64,000 nucleotides of DNA, taken from NCBI GenBank assembly GCA_013399875.1, contig VXAZ01000420.1, positions 1-64,000 of the forward strand. The letters are read 5' to 3'. Position numbers and translations under genes: made by a program. This DNA comes from Gymnorhina tibicen (Eukaryota > Chordata > Aves > Passeriformes > Artamidae). Positions 1 to 9,884 of this stretch are shown here, one piece after another (within the stretch, counting starts at the first letter, position 1; each line of letters starts with the position of its first letter). Under the pieces are notes generated by a model. That model searched no databases, was not told the origin of the DNA, and was given only the letters and a program-made list of their open reading frames with translations.

Positions 1-107
1 GCTTAGCTTATCCTTTTGCAATTGTTTGCAGTTTTGAATTTTAGGCAATTACACTTATTCCTGAAGTTGGTGTCTGTGTCTTCTGTGCTGACCCTGCCTA
101 CATGAAA

Positions 108-272
108 AACAGGCATCCACAGCTGCTCTGGGCAACCCATGCCAGTGTCTCAGCAGCCTCACACTCAAGAGTTCCTTCCCAATATCTCCTCTAAAGCTAC
201 CCTCTGTCACTGGCAAGCCACTGCCCCTTGTCCTATCAGTACCTGCCCTTGTAAGAAGGCTCTCTGCAGTTT
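108..272 (-). mobile_element. CR1 LINE fragment, 3' untranslated part, truncated
   Basis: Read on the minus strand this stretch follows the well-known CR1 3' region: a segment ending in gataggacaaggggcagtgg, then a gacagaggg block, a gatattgggaaggaa block, and the closing gttgcccagagcagctgtgg. The typical final part with the 8-bp tail repeats is missing, because similarity stops just after the gtggatgcc block at about position 108. It is therefore truncated at both ends. It carries no coding potential. The orientation is opposite to the CR1 tails at 7.6 and 46.3 kb. Confidence 0.8.
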
Positions 273-2614
273 TATCTAGGCCCTTCTTGCACGATGAGTT
301 TGTGTAGGCCCTGGGGCGGCAGTGGCTGTCTCCCGGAACTGCCTGCTGGTATCTCACAGGAAAGTATTTAGCATGGCATCATGGTCTGTTTGAAATTTCA
401 CTGCCTCCCTGCTCTCTGCAGCCTTTTTTCTATGATGTTCTTCCCAAAAGAGAATCCCTCTGGAACAGGGCTCCTCCAGGGAGCATGTGTGTTCTTGGGT
501 CAGGAGCCAATCTGGTCACAGCCACAGTGGGCGAGCAGTGAAGTGCCCAAGCTGCATCACCCTTCCTGCACAAAATGCCGTGAAATCCAGATGCAGCACA
601 GTCCATGCTGGCCACATCAGCCAGAGAAATGCCCTCTGGCAGGCTCCATTCTCCTTGCCCTGGACTGGCTGCCATAAAGTGGACAATGGTGCCTTCACAC
701 TATTACAGAGAAAGTGGGGATCGAGCCAAACCAGTTTTGTCAGTATCACCTATAGTCATGTTGGCTGCCTTGAACAAAAATATGAAGGAGTAAACATGGA
801 ATAATCTTGAAAAACTCCATAGTTTGTGTATATGGAAACCTATTATTCCCTTGTTTTCCGGACACAACTTTAGTTTGGCACACTTGGATAGTGAGCATTT
901 AAGAAGGGGGAACAAAGTAAAAGAAATGTAAAATTAAAATTAATTTAATTAGAAATTGTCATATTATTTCAACTAAAGTGTTCTGTTTCAATTTCAGCTA
1001 TGGAAAATCCACTCTCTGAGGGTTCATGTATGTTCAGGTAATCACAGCCAGAAATGAGAGCAGAGGAGACTGTGAGGTGAAAGGAGTAACATACGCACTT
1101 CTTTCTCTGATAGTGTAACTCCTTGTGAAGAACAGGCATCTGGGTATGGACTCCAGAAACCCCCACACCCACCCTCTCACCTGCTGTGCCCGTCATCAGG
1201 CTCACAGAGATGAGTCTCCATCACACTGGAGATTGACTGATGGCTGATGGAAAACCATTCCCAGAGTCATTCCTGGTCTGAGTTCTACTGTTGTTTCCCC
1301 ACTGACAAAGTGTCTGTTTCTGAGGATTACCTTCCATCAAAGATAGACACTAATGAGAGGCCTTTGGAGAACACAGCTGAGAAAGATCAGGGTTGCAGGA
1401 AACACAGTCTCATAAGATTAAACATAGTGTGAATGGATTTGCTGTTTAACATTCGGAAGACAAGGTAGAAGAGAGCTGTGAAAAGTCCTTTTGATATGGC
1501 TAAGAATGCTTCCTAAAAGAAAGATTAATTCCAGTTAGCACCTCATAATGCAGCGAACTTAAGATGGGAGCTTGCCCATCTTATGAAAATACATGGGTAC
1601 CCTCTTAGGTGAGAGCTGGAGAAAAGCATTTCTTCATCTATTAAAGTTCAATGTTTCAAAATAATTTTCTAAGGGGGATGTCTTTGTAAAGATTTCATCA
1701 GTCTATTTTTTTCCCAGAGCTACTAAACATATAGGGTAACTGGATGAAGAGTCAACATGTGAATTGTTGTAGTCTGCCTTTTGGAGGCAATTTGCATAGG
1801 TTGTCAGAATGCCTGTTATTATTTCACTACTGGATTTATAGAATAAACTATAACCAGAGGGAGTGTAATCATTGGGACTATTCCTAGTCTCAGTCCACTA
1901 AATTGTGCTGCTCTCCTGACTCACTGAAATCTAGTGAGTGTCTTGATATTCAAGGGTCTGCTGAGTGTCTGAGTTGTCTCCTCTGTACCTCAAGCAGAGT
2001 AGTTCTGGCCAATATCCCAGTATCCTGGAGTTACAAGTTCATCCCTTCAGAAGAGTAAAAAGATATCCTGCTGTTAAGGAAAGAGTACAAGAACAAAAAA
2101 ATATGTTTCAACAGAGAGAACTTCAATCTACGAGACTGGAGTGGATCGATTAGGGCTTTGACTTGCCCAGTGTACTGCTTTGGTCATACAGAATTCCTTA
2201 AGTCCTGATGTATTGGAAAGAATGCTTGATCTATCAGGAAAAACCAAGAACAGCTTCTAAACTTGCTTTTGTGATTCCATATCAGACTGGGAGCACTCAG
2301 TGATAAAAAGCTATTTCTGCTTTCAAAGTCAAGGCTAGTAGCTCCTGAGAGCAGCTTCAAGAACCATTCACAGGATACCACTATGACACAGTGTTTTTGC
2401 TTGAGGAAGTGATGGCCACAGAAGTCATCAGACCCTGCAAAAAACACCAACTGGATTCTTTCTGTATGAAAAAGCTTTAGCAAACAGTTAACCACTGCCC
2501 AACAGAAGCTGATGTTCTCCAAATTTGGAACAGCTGCCCACTGTGAACATTTACATTTTTGATATTTAGTTTTTGAGAGATGATTCTGTCGTACAAGTGT
2601 GTCATGCTTTGACA
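273..2614. other. No gene recognised; single-copy-looking DNA
   Basis: About 2.3 kb without a supported feature. The first 400 bases are moderately GC rich and hold short overlapping open frames on both strands (for example 381-677 plus and 430-675 minus). These mutually overlap and resemble nothing known. The 143-codon minus frame at 2184-2615 also has no recognisable domain. Part of 273-680 could be an old, unrecognised repeat, since it continues directly from the CR1 fragment. Confidence 0.6.
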
Positions 2615-4070
2615 CTGGTTAAAATAGTAGGCACCCACAAAAATCGTAACAAAGGGTTCATGAGTTAAGGACTGGGAGAAAGCTTTCTACGGGCGACTTA
2701 AACTTAGAGGTACAAAGTAAAATTATTATTAACAGAGTCAGAGGAGGATAATGAAGAATAAAATAAGCCTTTAAAACACCTTTTTTCTCCCCCAGCCCCT
2801 CCCTCCTTCCCATCGACAACACAGGGAGACAGGGCATGGGGGTGTTTAGTTAGTTTGTCACTCTAGATCCTTTTTCAGTTTGCTTAGGGAGAGAGTTTTT
2901 TTCTCTGCTATGTCGTGGTGTCCTTCTCACAGGAGACAGTTCTCTGTGAACTTCTCTAGCATGGTTTTAATTTCACGGGTAGTAGTCCTGCCCAACCTGC
3001 TGTAACGTGAGTCCCTGCCACAGGCAAAACAGTCTTCCCAAAAGTGCCATGGTATGGGTCACTTAGTCCACGGGGTGGAGTCTTGTAAGGATAACCTGCT
3101 CTAGTTTGGAAGCAAGGGCCCTCTGTCTCTGGAAGCAAGGACCTTCTCTCTCTGTTCAGGCCTTCAACTGGAGTACAGCCTTTTTTAGCATCCACCCACT
3201 CTGGCATGAGCACCTTTTACCATGGGCTGCGAGTAGATCTCTGCATCCCTCCATGGACTTCATAGATTACAGTGAGATAGTTTGTTTTATTATAGTCCTC
3301 ACCACGGCTTGCAGAGAAATTTTGACTCCAATGCTTGGAGCACCTCCTCCCCCTCTTTCTTTTCTACTGACCTTGGTGTCTCCATGTTGTCTTTCTCCAC
3401 TTGTCCTTACTTCCTCCTCTTTCTCCAACTAAGAGGAAAAAACCTACTGTTTGTAAGCACCACTGTCAACAAATTCCACCAGTTCAAAGATTTCTGCAGG
3501 ATCTTGTAGCGCTGAGAAGTTGATTTCATCTAGGTTCTGTGTCTGGGAATGGCTCACCATGTTTCTGCTGCTGGCCACGCAGCCCCCACCACCACCATGC
3601 GGACAGTCGTGGCCGCTGCGGCGCTGGCACCATTCAATGCCTCTTTTCATGCGAGGTGCCGAAAAGGAGAAGCCGCTGCCATCGCCCCGTCCTTCTGCCC
3701 GTGGCACAGCTGGCTAAAGGTGGCCAGGCAGGCAAAGCTCGATGCGGGCCATGCCGAGATGGTGGCGGCCTTGTGGCCACGGCAGCTGCATGGCCACGTG
3801 GCGGCACCGGGATGGTCCCAGCAGGGGCGCCTTGCCACCCCTTAGAAAAAGCTGTGCACGTGCTGTTTTGATTTCCTTCTTAAATATGTCATCACAGAGG
3901 CGTTACCAACCTCTCTAATTGAGCCAGTAGCATGTCCATCTTCAGAGCCATCAGAGATTGGCTCTGCTGCACATAGTGGAAGCATCTAGCAGCTTCTCAC
4001 AGAAGCCACCTCTGTGGTTTCTCCCTCCCCCTCCCACCAAAAAACTAGGCTGTGTTAAACCAATACAAAA
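2615..4070 (-). mobile_element. Avian LTR-retroelement (endogenous-retrovirus-type) relic
   Basis: In minus orientation the stretch matches a repeat family that I recognise as common in bird genomes. It has a promoter-like part with a TATTTAA box at 3880-3886, the block at 3976-4020 (caagaagccacct-like, seen on plus as cttctcacagaagccacc), several repeated 'ctgctccagcgtggg'-type units between about 2960 and 3340 (seen here as decayed cctgctgtaacgtgag and similar), and an AT-rich 3' end near 2660-2790. In intact members a long transcript follows the TATA box. This copy is strongly diverged, and all frames are short and broken. I recall this family as ERV-derived (class III or class II is not certain). 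A CpG-rich block at 3545-3845 lies just downstream of the TATA box in the sense direction and is described separately. Ends are approximate and no target-site duplication was established. Confidence 0.6.
3545..3845. other. CpG-rich islet inside the LTR-element relic
   Basis: About 300 bases are much richer in GC and CpG than the surrounding DNA, with CCACCACCACC, many GGCC/TGGCCA repeats and GGCGGC-type runs. Because stop codons are rare, frames are open in several phases at once (3539-3871 and 3549-3845 on plus; 3444-3707 and 3647-3838 on minus). None should be taken as a gene. On the minus strand the islet begins some 35 bases after the TATA-like box and ends near a donor-like ATGGTGAGC (around 3552-3560). 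That would fit a 5' untranslated leader with a splice donor. Whether it belongs to the element or was inserted into it is not decided. Confidence 0.55.
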
Positions 4071-4724
4071 TGATAAAAGATAATCCCTGCATCCAAAAGC
4101 AGTCCAGTTTACAACAATGGCCTTTTCATTTTTGACAGAGGATGTTTTGCAACCCAACTGAAAAGCTGGAGTGTATTTGGATGTTGCTTTTCAACCATGA
4201 TTGGGCAGATGTTTGTAAGGGAGACAGAGCTACACAAGAATGTTTCCTCGCCTGAATTTTAGGACTGTGCCCAAGAAAGTGCCAAATTCACATGGCTTCA
4301 GTTGTCTGTCTTGAAACATTCTAAAACTTTCTAACTTATGTTCTTGAAAGTTCAGGAAAGTTGTGAATTCTCAATATTGTAGCTCTTCACCTATTGCCCA
4401 TGGAGACTGTTATTCCGCACTTATGCTTTGAGAGAAGAGATAAGTGGAGAGCATTCCCAGGTCACTTAAACATTTCAGCTGCAGACACATAATTCTGTAA
4501 GTTGATGGGCCTTTTGATATTTATGGTGCTAAATGATTACATGGAGGGGGAGGGGGGAACTGTCTAAAAACAATTGTGAGTATTAGCTATACTGAATATT
4601 ATTTGCAAAGCAGACCCTGGATCATGTAACCTCTTCTTATGCTTGGATATGATTGATATGAATAGACTTACTACAAAGTCAGTTGTGTTTTTCTTGCAGA
4701 ATCTGCTTTCTTTCATGTAGTATT
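4071..4724. other. No gene recognised
   Basis: AT-rich single-copy-looking DNA between the LTR-element relic and the hairpin at 4725. Nothing coding or repetitive is recognised, apart from a short G-rich run around 4541-4558 (gagggggaggggggaac). Confidence 0.6.
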
Positions 4725-4755
4725 TGTTTGAGGTCATTGCAAATGACCTCAAACA
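4725..4755. repeat. Perfect 14-bp inverted repeat with 3-nt loop
   Basis: The left arm TGTTTGAGGTCATT (4725-4738) is the exact reverse complement of AATGACCTCAAACA (4742-4755), separated by GCA. By a rough count (about 64,000 starts times a few loop sizes over 4 to the 14th) such an arm is not expected by chance. The arms contain AGGTCA and TGACCT, the half-site of nuclear receptors, in inverted arrangement with 7 bases between. An exact POU octamer ATTTGCAT follows at 4755-4762. Function is unknown. It could be a cruciform-prone site, a compound binding site, or a relic of a small palindromic transposon. Confidence 0.85.
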
Positions 4756-4762
4756 TTTGCAT

Positions 4763-5294
4763 TTTTTCTTGGAAAGAGTTTTATGTCTAAGTTGTCTTTC
4801 AAATTCTGAAAAATTTTGTGCTAACCAAGTTGCACAAGATGGTATGTTCTTCACTTATTTTGGCGAGAAACATCAAATCTTAACTGACTTACTGATACCT
4901 CCACATTTTCAATGTGTATATTTGAAGGATAGCTATGAATGAAACTGCTACAGATTCAGCATGAAAATGAAAAAGAAAAAACTCTCGCCTAATAGATTTT
5001 AATGAATAATCTGCTACTTATTTAGTTTGATGTTGATAAGTTAGCCTAATTTCTCAGCTGGAAGCATCCAAGAAGATGTAAGTAGTTTTGAATGAGGAGA
5101 ATTGTTTGGAAGATACACTTCTGAATATTTCTATAGTGAGAGGGAACTTATTTCACTGACTGCCATCTAGAGATTCAGTCATGAAAGGTAGGCATGGTAA
5201 AACACTGGAGAATTAACATGGCTTTTTATTCTGAGAAATAATGCTGAGTTTGGTGAGTCATGACAGGAACTTACTTGCTGACTTTACACGCTGA
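4763..5294. other. No gene recognised; flank of the telomere-like array
   Basis: AT-rich sequence with no recognisable gene or repeat. A CTCF-like match on the minus strand (CTGCCATCTAGAGA, 5160-5173, 12 of 14 consensus positions) is too weak to call. The last bases grade into degenerate telomere-like hexamers from about 5295. Confidence 0.55.
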
Positions 5295-5937
5295 CTAAAC
5301 CGAACACTAACAATAAGACTAACCCTAACCATAATCCTAACTGCGAACAGTAAACATAACAATAACACATAACACTACACATAACCCTAACCCTAACCCT
5401 AACCCTAACCCTAAACATAACCCCAACCCAAGCCCTAACCCTAGCCCTAAACCTAACACTAATCCTAACCCTAAACCCAACCATAACCTGAACCCTAACC
5501 TGAACCTGAACTCTAATGCTAAACCAAATCCTAACCCTAAACCTAACCCAAACCCTAACACTAACCCTGACCGTAACCCTAACCCTAACCCTAAATCATA
5601 ACCATAAACCAAACCCCAACCCTCACCCTAACCAAAACCCGAACTCTTACCCCCAACCCTAAACCCTAATGCAAACCCAAACACAAACCCTAACCCAAAA
5701 CCCTAACCTTAATCGCAAACCTAACCCAAACCCTAACCCTAACCTTAACCCAAACCCTAACCCGAAGCTTAACCCTAACCCTAACCTGAATCTTAACTCG
5801 AACCCTAACCCCTAACCTTAACCCTAACCCTAACCCTAACCCGAAGCTTAACCCTAACCCTAATCTTAACCCAAACCCAAACCCTAACTCTAACCCTAAC
5901 CCTAACCTGAAACCCTAACCCTAACCCCTAACCCCAA
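5295..5937. repeat. Interstitial telomeric sequence, degenerate (CCCTAA)n
   Basis: About 640 bases are made almost wholly of CCCTAA hexamers and variants (CCCAAA, CCTGAA, CCCGAA, CCATAA, CACTAA), the vertebrate telomere repeat with its C-rich strand on plus. Runs of perfect hexamers (such as near 5385-5415 and 5815-5840) alternate with decayed ones, and the left end is the most degenerate. A rare variant, CCCGAAGCTT, occurs at 5761-5770 and again at 5840-5849 with the same hexamers after it, so a segment of about 79 bp was duplicated within the array. Minus-strand open frames here give only Leu-Gly or Val-Arg dipeptide runs and are artefacts. Such blocks arise by repair of a break with telomeric DNA or by fusion of chromosome ends. 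Confidence 0.95.
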
Positions 5938-6160
5938 ATTTTAAAAAATAAATAAGTTGCCAGTGCATAATCTACTCTGCTCTTGTACTGAAGAACAACT
6001 GTCACAATCCCTGTTGTCCGTGCTATAGGTAAAGAAACCTACAGATTTGACATGAGCCATAAGGAATAAATTTTGAATGTTAAGCATGACATCCTATGGT
6101 GCAAATTAAAAAGAGAGGGAGAAAAAGTAATAAATTGGTAATGGGAGGGTGATGACTGTG

Positions 6161-6216
6161 GGAAGCTTCTTCTGGAGACTGGAAAAAAGGAAGCTTCTTC
6201 TGGAGACTGGAAAAAA
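6161..6216. repeat. 28-bp tandem duplication
   Basis: Two identical adjacent copies of a 28-bp unit beginning GGAAGCTTCTTCTGGAGACT and ending in GGAAAAAA occupy 6161-6188 and 6189-6216. The copies show no difference, so the duplication is recent or was kept uniform. A few more A residues follow. Confidence 0.95.
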
Positions 6217-6527
6217 AACTTTTCTAGTAGGTGATTCTTCTGTTGGAATTTAGAGAAGTCAGGAGTACAGTAAGAGTGTGTGTGTATATATGAAATATTT
6301 CTTTAGAGTTTTGAGGTGAGGGAATAGAAGAAAATAAAAATAAAAGTGAAACAGAAATGGACAGAGTTGATTCAGAAGTGAAAAATTTCCTATGGTGTTC
6401 TTTTTCTGAGCAAGTGAAATGTATCTTCATATTTTTGTGTTGAGTTTGGAACAATTTGTATCTTCTTCATGCTTTCATTTTTCCATAACATTTATTTAGG
6501 ATGTGATTTTGCTTTTCATTTTATTAA
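6217..6527. other. No gene recognised
   Basis: AT-rich DNA with a short (TG)n(TA)n run near 6277-6292. No coding or repeat similarity was recognised. Confidence 0.6.
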
Positions 6528-6612
6528 AAGTATATTTAAAATATACTTCAGTAAAAGTGGAAAAAAAAATTAAAGCATAGGATATGCTTTAATGGTCCAT
6601 ATAAGGACCATT
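6528..6612. repeat. Cluster of three consecutive perfect palindromes
   Basis: Three hairpins lie end to end. The first has 10-bp arms AAGTATATTT / AAATATACTT around one base (6528-6548). The second has 11-bp arms ATTAAAGCATA / TATGCTTTAAT with loop GGA (6569-6593). The third has 8-bp arms AATGGTCC / GGACCATT with loop ATATAA (6591-6612), sharing AAT with the second. All three stems are perfect. An A9 run at 6561-6569 sits between the first two. No transposase or known element is attached. It could be a cruciform-prone site or a small palindromic element remnant. Confidence 0.85.
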
Positions 6613-7599
6613 TAAAATGTAGGTGTTGAGTATTTTATTTGGTTTGCTGGTTTTGTCCACATATGACTATGTGTATATGTACACATGTAAAAGGTTAATG
6701 GATTGTCTGGTTTTTCCAATATCACACTGTCCATTTTCAAGCATATTTTAAGGCTCAGCATGTCCCTCACATTCTGTCCCAGAGCCATAGAGACGTCTTT
6801 GTCTAAAGATGTGTACACATTTATGGAGGGTGTGAAGTTTTTTACAATTTCCTTGGCAACCCAACAATATTTACATCACCACAATTTTCTTATGCAATAA
6901 ACATTTGCTGTTAAGCTGGCTGGGACATCCCTGATCTCTTCCTTTGAGCTGTGTGACTGGGATAGCCCAGATTTTTGTACTGTCATTTCCTGGGCATATG
7001 CATGGAAAAAGGGCCTGTTGGTTCCCTGTAAAACTGTGTAAATTTTTTTGTTTATTTCATGGAATTGCATGCAAGAATTATCTGTGGTGCCATAAAAAAT
7101 TTGTCAGGGGTGCTTATGGGGAACTGGGAAGATTTCCCTGGCAAAATACTAAATCTGTGACTTTTCTTGCTGCTATTTCGTATTTTCTTAAGAAATCTTC
7201 CAAAATCCTTCAAAGTCTTTTTCCTCATTTGCTGAGGGCTGCTTCTGTTCTTCACTCATGCAGCTTTTCTGCTTTTCAGAGTTAGTTCTTCGAAAAGATG
7301 TTGCTGGCATTTGTAACTAAGTATATGATCAAAGGATACAGTCAAACAGATGCAGGAGGAACATTCTGGTTCAGCTCATACAAGGACGATTGTGTGGATT
7401 CAGAAGAGCCTTCTTTCAGGAGAGAGTGCACCTAGGCTGCAAGATTTTCTTTTCTGCCTTAGGATCCAGGCTGGATTGTAATGTATCTAAGAGCTCCAGA
7501 AGTTCATGGTTCTGCTGTGGCTGCTGGTTTGTCCTTGTGTCATATGTATAATTAACCACACAGTGTCATCGCCTGGACTTTACCTCATTTCTTCATGAT
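6613..7599. other. No gene recognised
   Basis: AT-rich single-copy-looking DNA. The 113-codon plus frame at 6944-7285 overlaps minus frames and has no recognisable domain, so it is treated as chance. Confidence 0.6.
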
Positions 7600-7830
7600 C
7601 TGGGGACTAGTGACAGGACCTGAGAAAATGGCATGAAGCTGTCAGGGGAGGTTAAGATGAGACATTAGGAAAAGCTTCTTCACCCAGAAAGTGACTGGGC
7701 ACTGGAAGTGGTCACAGCACCAAGCCTGACAGAGTTCACGTAACGTATTGGCAATGCTGGGAGATGGACTTCAGTGATCCTTGTGGGTCCCTGTCAGCTC
7801 AGGATAATCTATGAGTCTATGATTCTATGA
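7600..7830 (+). mobile_element. CR1 LINE 3' end with tail repeats
   Basis: The stretch follows the CR1 3' region in order: ggactagtgacaggacctga, the aggggaggtt block, ttaggaaaagcttcttcac, gggcactggaag, and the closing part that normally reads 'gacttgatgatcct'. It ends with three 8-bp tail units (AATCTATG, AGTCTATG, ATTCTATG) at about 7805-7829. The CR1 3' terminus is therefore preserved while the 5' side is truncated, which is the usual state of CR1 copies in birds. Non-coding. Confidence 0.9.
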
Positions 7831-8009
7831 GCAGCTTATGCTCTGAAGGAAAAGGCAGCAAAATGTTTTCTGGAGGGAAAATATTTCTTTTTCTGAGACA
7901 CAAAGAGAAAGGTCTACCTCAGCTGGCAGAGTACTGAGCACGGGGACTGCAGGATGCCACATGCATACAGACACGAGATGACATTCCCAAAGAGAAGGGT
8001 GGGCTGGAA
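7831..8009. other. No feature recognised between CR1 tail and GC islet
   Basis: About 180 bases of mixed composition lie directly after the CR1 tail. Several overlapping short frames on both strands run from here into the GC-rich islet and are not supported as genes. Confidence 0.5.
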
Positions 8010-8140
8010 GCTCTGCCAAGGCCGGCAGGACGAGCCCGAGCGGCCGCGGGAGGGCGGCAGAGCCTCAGGAACGGAGAGACGCCGCTGCCGGTCCTGCCGG
8101 GCCGCGGGAGCTGCCGAGCGCCGCTGGCAAACAAATCCGG
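8010..8140. other. Small CpG-rich islet
   Basis: About 130 bases are very GC and CpG rich in an AT-rich neighbourhood, including GCGGCCGCGGGAGGGCGG near 8040-8055 and GCCGGGCCGCGGGAG near 8095-8109. It is shorter than a standard CpG island. On the minus strand a good splice-donor match, CCTGTGAGT, occurs just outside at about 8153-8161. Frames open through it on both strands (7919-8143 minus, 7954-8187 plus) reflect lack of stops in GC-rich DNA. It may be a promoter or first-exon remnant of an unannotated transcript, or a piece of an unrecognised retroelement. Confidence 0.6.
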
Positions 8141-8254
8141 CAACAGGAGCTACTCACAGGGGTCAGCATGTCCCACAGACAAAATAGGAGATGAGCTCAA
8201 ATTCGACTCGCTTCTGCTTTTATTTCCATGGGTCATTCTTTAATTATGTCTGTC

Positions 8255-8375
8255 CAGATTAGATTGTAAGGTCCTTGGGGTAGGGACTTGTCTAAACGAT
8301 GTATTGCTATGCACACCTATGACACTGTGTAAATAATTAACTGCTGTAATTATCGTGCTTGTAAAGCACCCTTAC
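8255..8375 (+). mobile_element. Ancient amniote SINE/LINE-tail relic
   Basis: The run attagattgtaaggtccttg followed by gggtagggactt and, further on, gacactgtgtaaataatt matches the 3' part of an old repeat widespread in bird, crocodile and turtle DNA ('ttagattgtaagctcttt...gggcagggactg...'). I recall it as the tail of a CORE-type SINE or an L3/CR1-like LINE, but the exact family name is not certain. The copy is strongly diverged and non-coding. Confidence 0.5.
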
Positions 8376-9744
8376 TTGACATTGCTACGGGGCAGTTACT
8401 GTCTGTACCTGAATGTGACTGTGTCAGCCACACCAGGACCTTGAATCTAAATCCAGAGGAGGCTAAACCTTCATTCACTACCATGGTCTATTGCTTTGGA
8501 ACAAAAACCTGAAAATTTTACCCAGTAAGCTTTTGCTCTAAATGCTTCCTGAAAGCGAATGACCAAATTACCTGGGGACTAATGCTTGTCAATTGAGAGA
8601 CCTGGGAGAACCAGGTTCTAGCCCATGCTCCACTAAATATTAAAACCAGAAGGAAGTGCATTAGCAAGGGCTCTTGTGAGATCTTGGCACATTTTTAATC
8701 TATTTCACCATCTTTTAAGATGCTCATCAATAGCAGATGAGGTATCTAGGGGTCATGGTCTTCCACAGGTGCTGATCTTCCTCCATGTACTGTCATGATT
8801 CTCAGTGGAAGCTGTGCGCAATCTCTGTCTCACCTACCTGTAGAAGAGCTGCTTGGGATGTTCTCTATCCCCTTTCCTGGCTCTCAAATGATGCAGTCCC
8901 CCTGTTCAAAGATGTCACTTTTGCAGCACAGGAGTCCTGAGCTCTTGCAGGGGGATAGCAGGATACTGCTGGTTAGTAAAAGTGGCTGTCAACAGAGGAA
9001 ATGTGCAAAAGTAACTTTAGACCTAGAACGTGCATGGATCAAACAGGATTAACATTGCAGAAAACCAACACAGGTGTGTGTGTGCTTGTATGTATAAAGC
9101 TTCATCCCATGGTTTCAGGGAAAGGAATGCACACCGGTGCCAGCAGGAGCTGGCCTGGCTTTGTCAGGCCTGCAGTTAAGAACTTGAAACCAGAACCTAA
9201 AGCAGTCATCAAACTTTTGATCTGAAAGGGGTTATTTGGGGCTGCCTGTGTTATTTCCTTTCCTTATCTTCAGCGGAAAAAGCAACACCTCAACAGGCCC
9301 CTAGAGGGAGGAAACAGCCCAGGTGATCCTCTTTGCAGCTGAGCACCTGAGCTGCTTAACTACAGGATCAGGCTCCCTTTACCTCCTCTCATGAGTTTTA
9401 CCTTCTTGGCTATCCACTGAGGTATCTTCAAAAGGGGGAATGGACTGGGATCACATCTGGTTTATTAATGCTCTGTGCTGAGATACCCAAAGGTATCTCC
9501 TTTGGGAGAGGGGATGCCATGGATTTACCCCCCTCTTGGGCTGAAGGTTCCTAGGCCTGTGCCTTAGTGCCCTTTCCCCCACTGGGGCTTGGCATGGGCA
9601 GTTTTTGCCCCACATATCCAGCCGGAAGGTCTATTCTGGCATCAAGGAGACCATGCCCTACACTTCAGACAGGGACTCAGATGCTATATCTCATCAGTCA
9701 TCGTGTGTCTGCTCTACAGACAATTTCAGCCTGAAGAGGTCATG
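8376..9744. other. No gene recognised
   Basis: About 1.4 kb without a supported gene. It contains two overlapping, mutually exclusive 8-bp stem-loops at 9480-9506 (see findings) and a weak CTCF-like match CCCCTAGAGGGAGG at 9298-9311. The short open frames at 8795-9225 have no recognisable content. Confidence 0.6.
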
Positions 9745-9770
9745 TATATATATATATATATATATATATA
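9745..9770. repeat. (TA)13 microsatellite
   Basis: Thirteen uninterrupted TA units. The plus frame ending in YIYIYIYI here is an artefact of this repeat. Confidence 0.95.
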
Positions 9771-9884
9771 GGCATTGATTCAGAAAGGCCAGTGAGTCTG
9801 TGGTGGCACATTGATACCAGACAGGCTTTGTCACATGGATGTGCTTACACTTTTCAGCTCTCTTGGGAAGCAGGTTGGTGTTAC

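Noticed and set aside
2184..2615. 143-codon minus frame
   Set aside because: No recognisable domain, ends at the edge of the LTR-element relic, and composition is like the flanking non-coding DNA.
3539..3871. Ala/Arg/His-rich frame in GC-rich DNA
   Set aside because: At least four frames on both strands are open across the same bases, as expected when stop codons are rare.
5160..5173. CTCF-like match on minus near the telomeric block
   Set aside because: Only 12 of 14 positions fit, a level reached many times by chance in the window.
5284..5612. Minus-strand frames with Leu-Gly and Val-Arg runs, looking like a hydrophobic or basic protein
   Set aside because: They are translations of the telomere-like hexamers and have no independent support.
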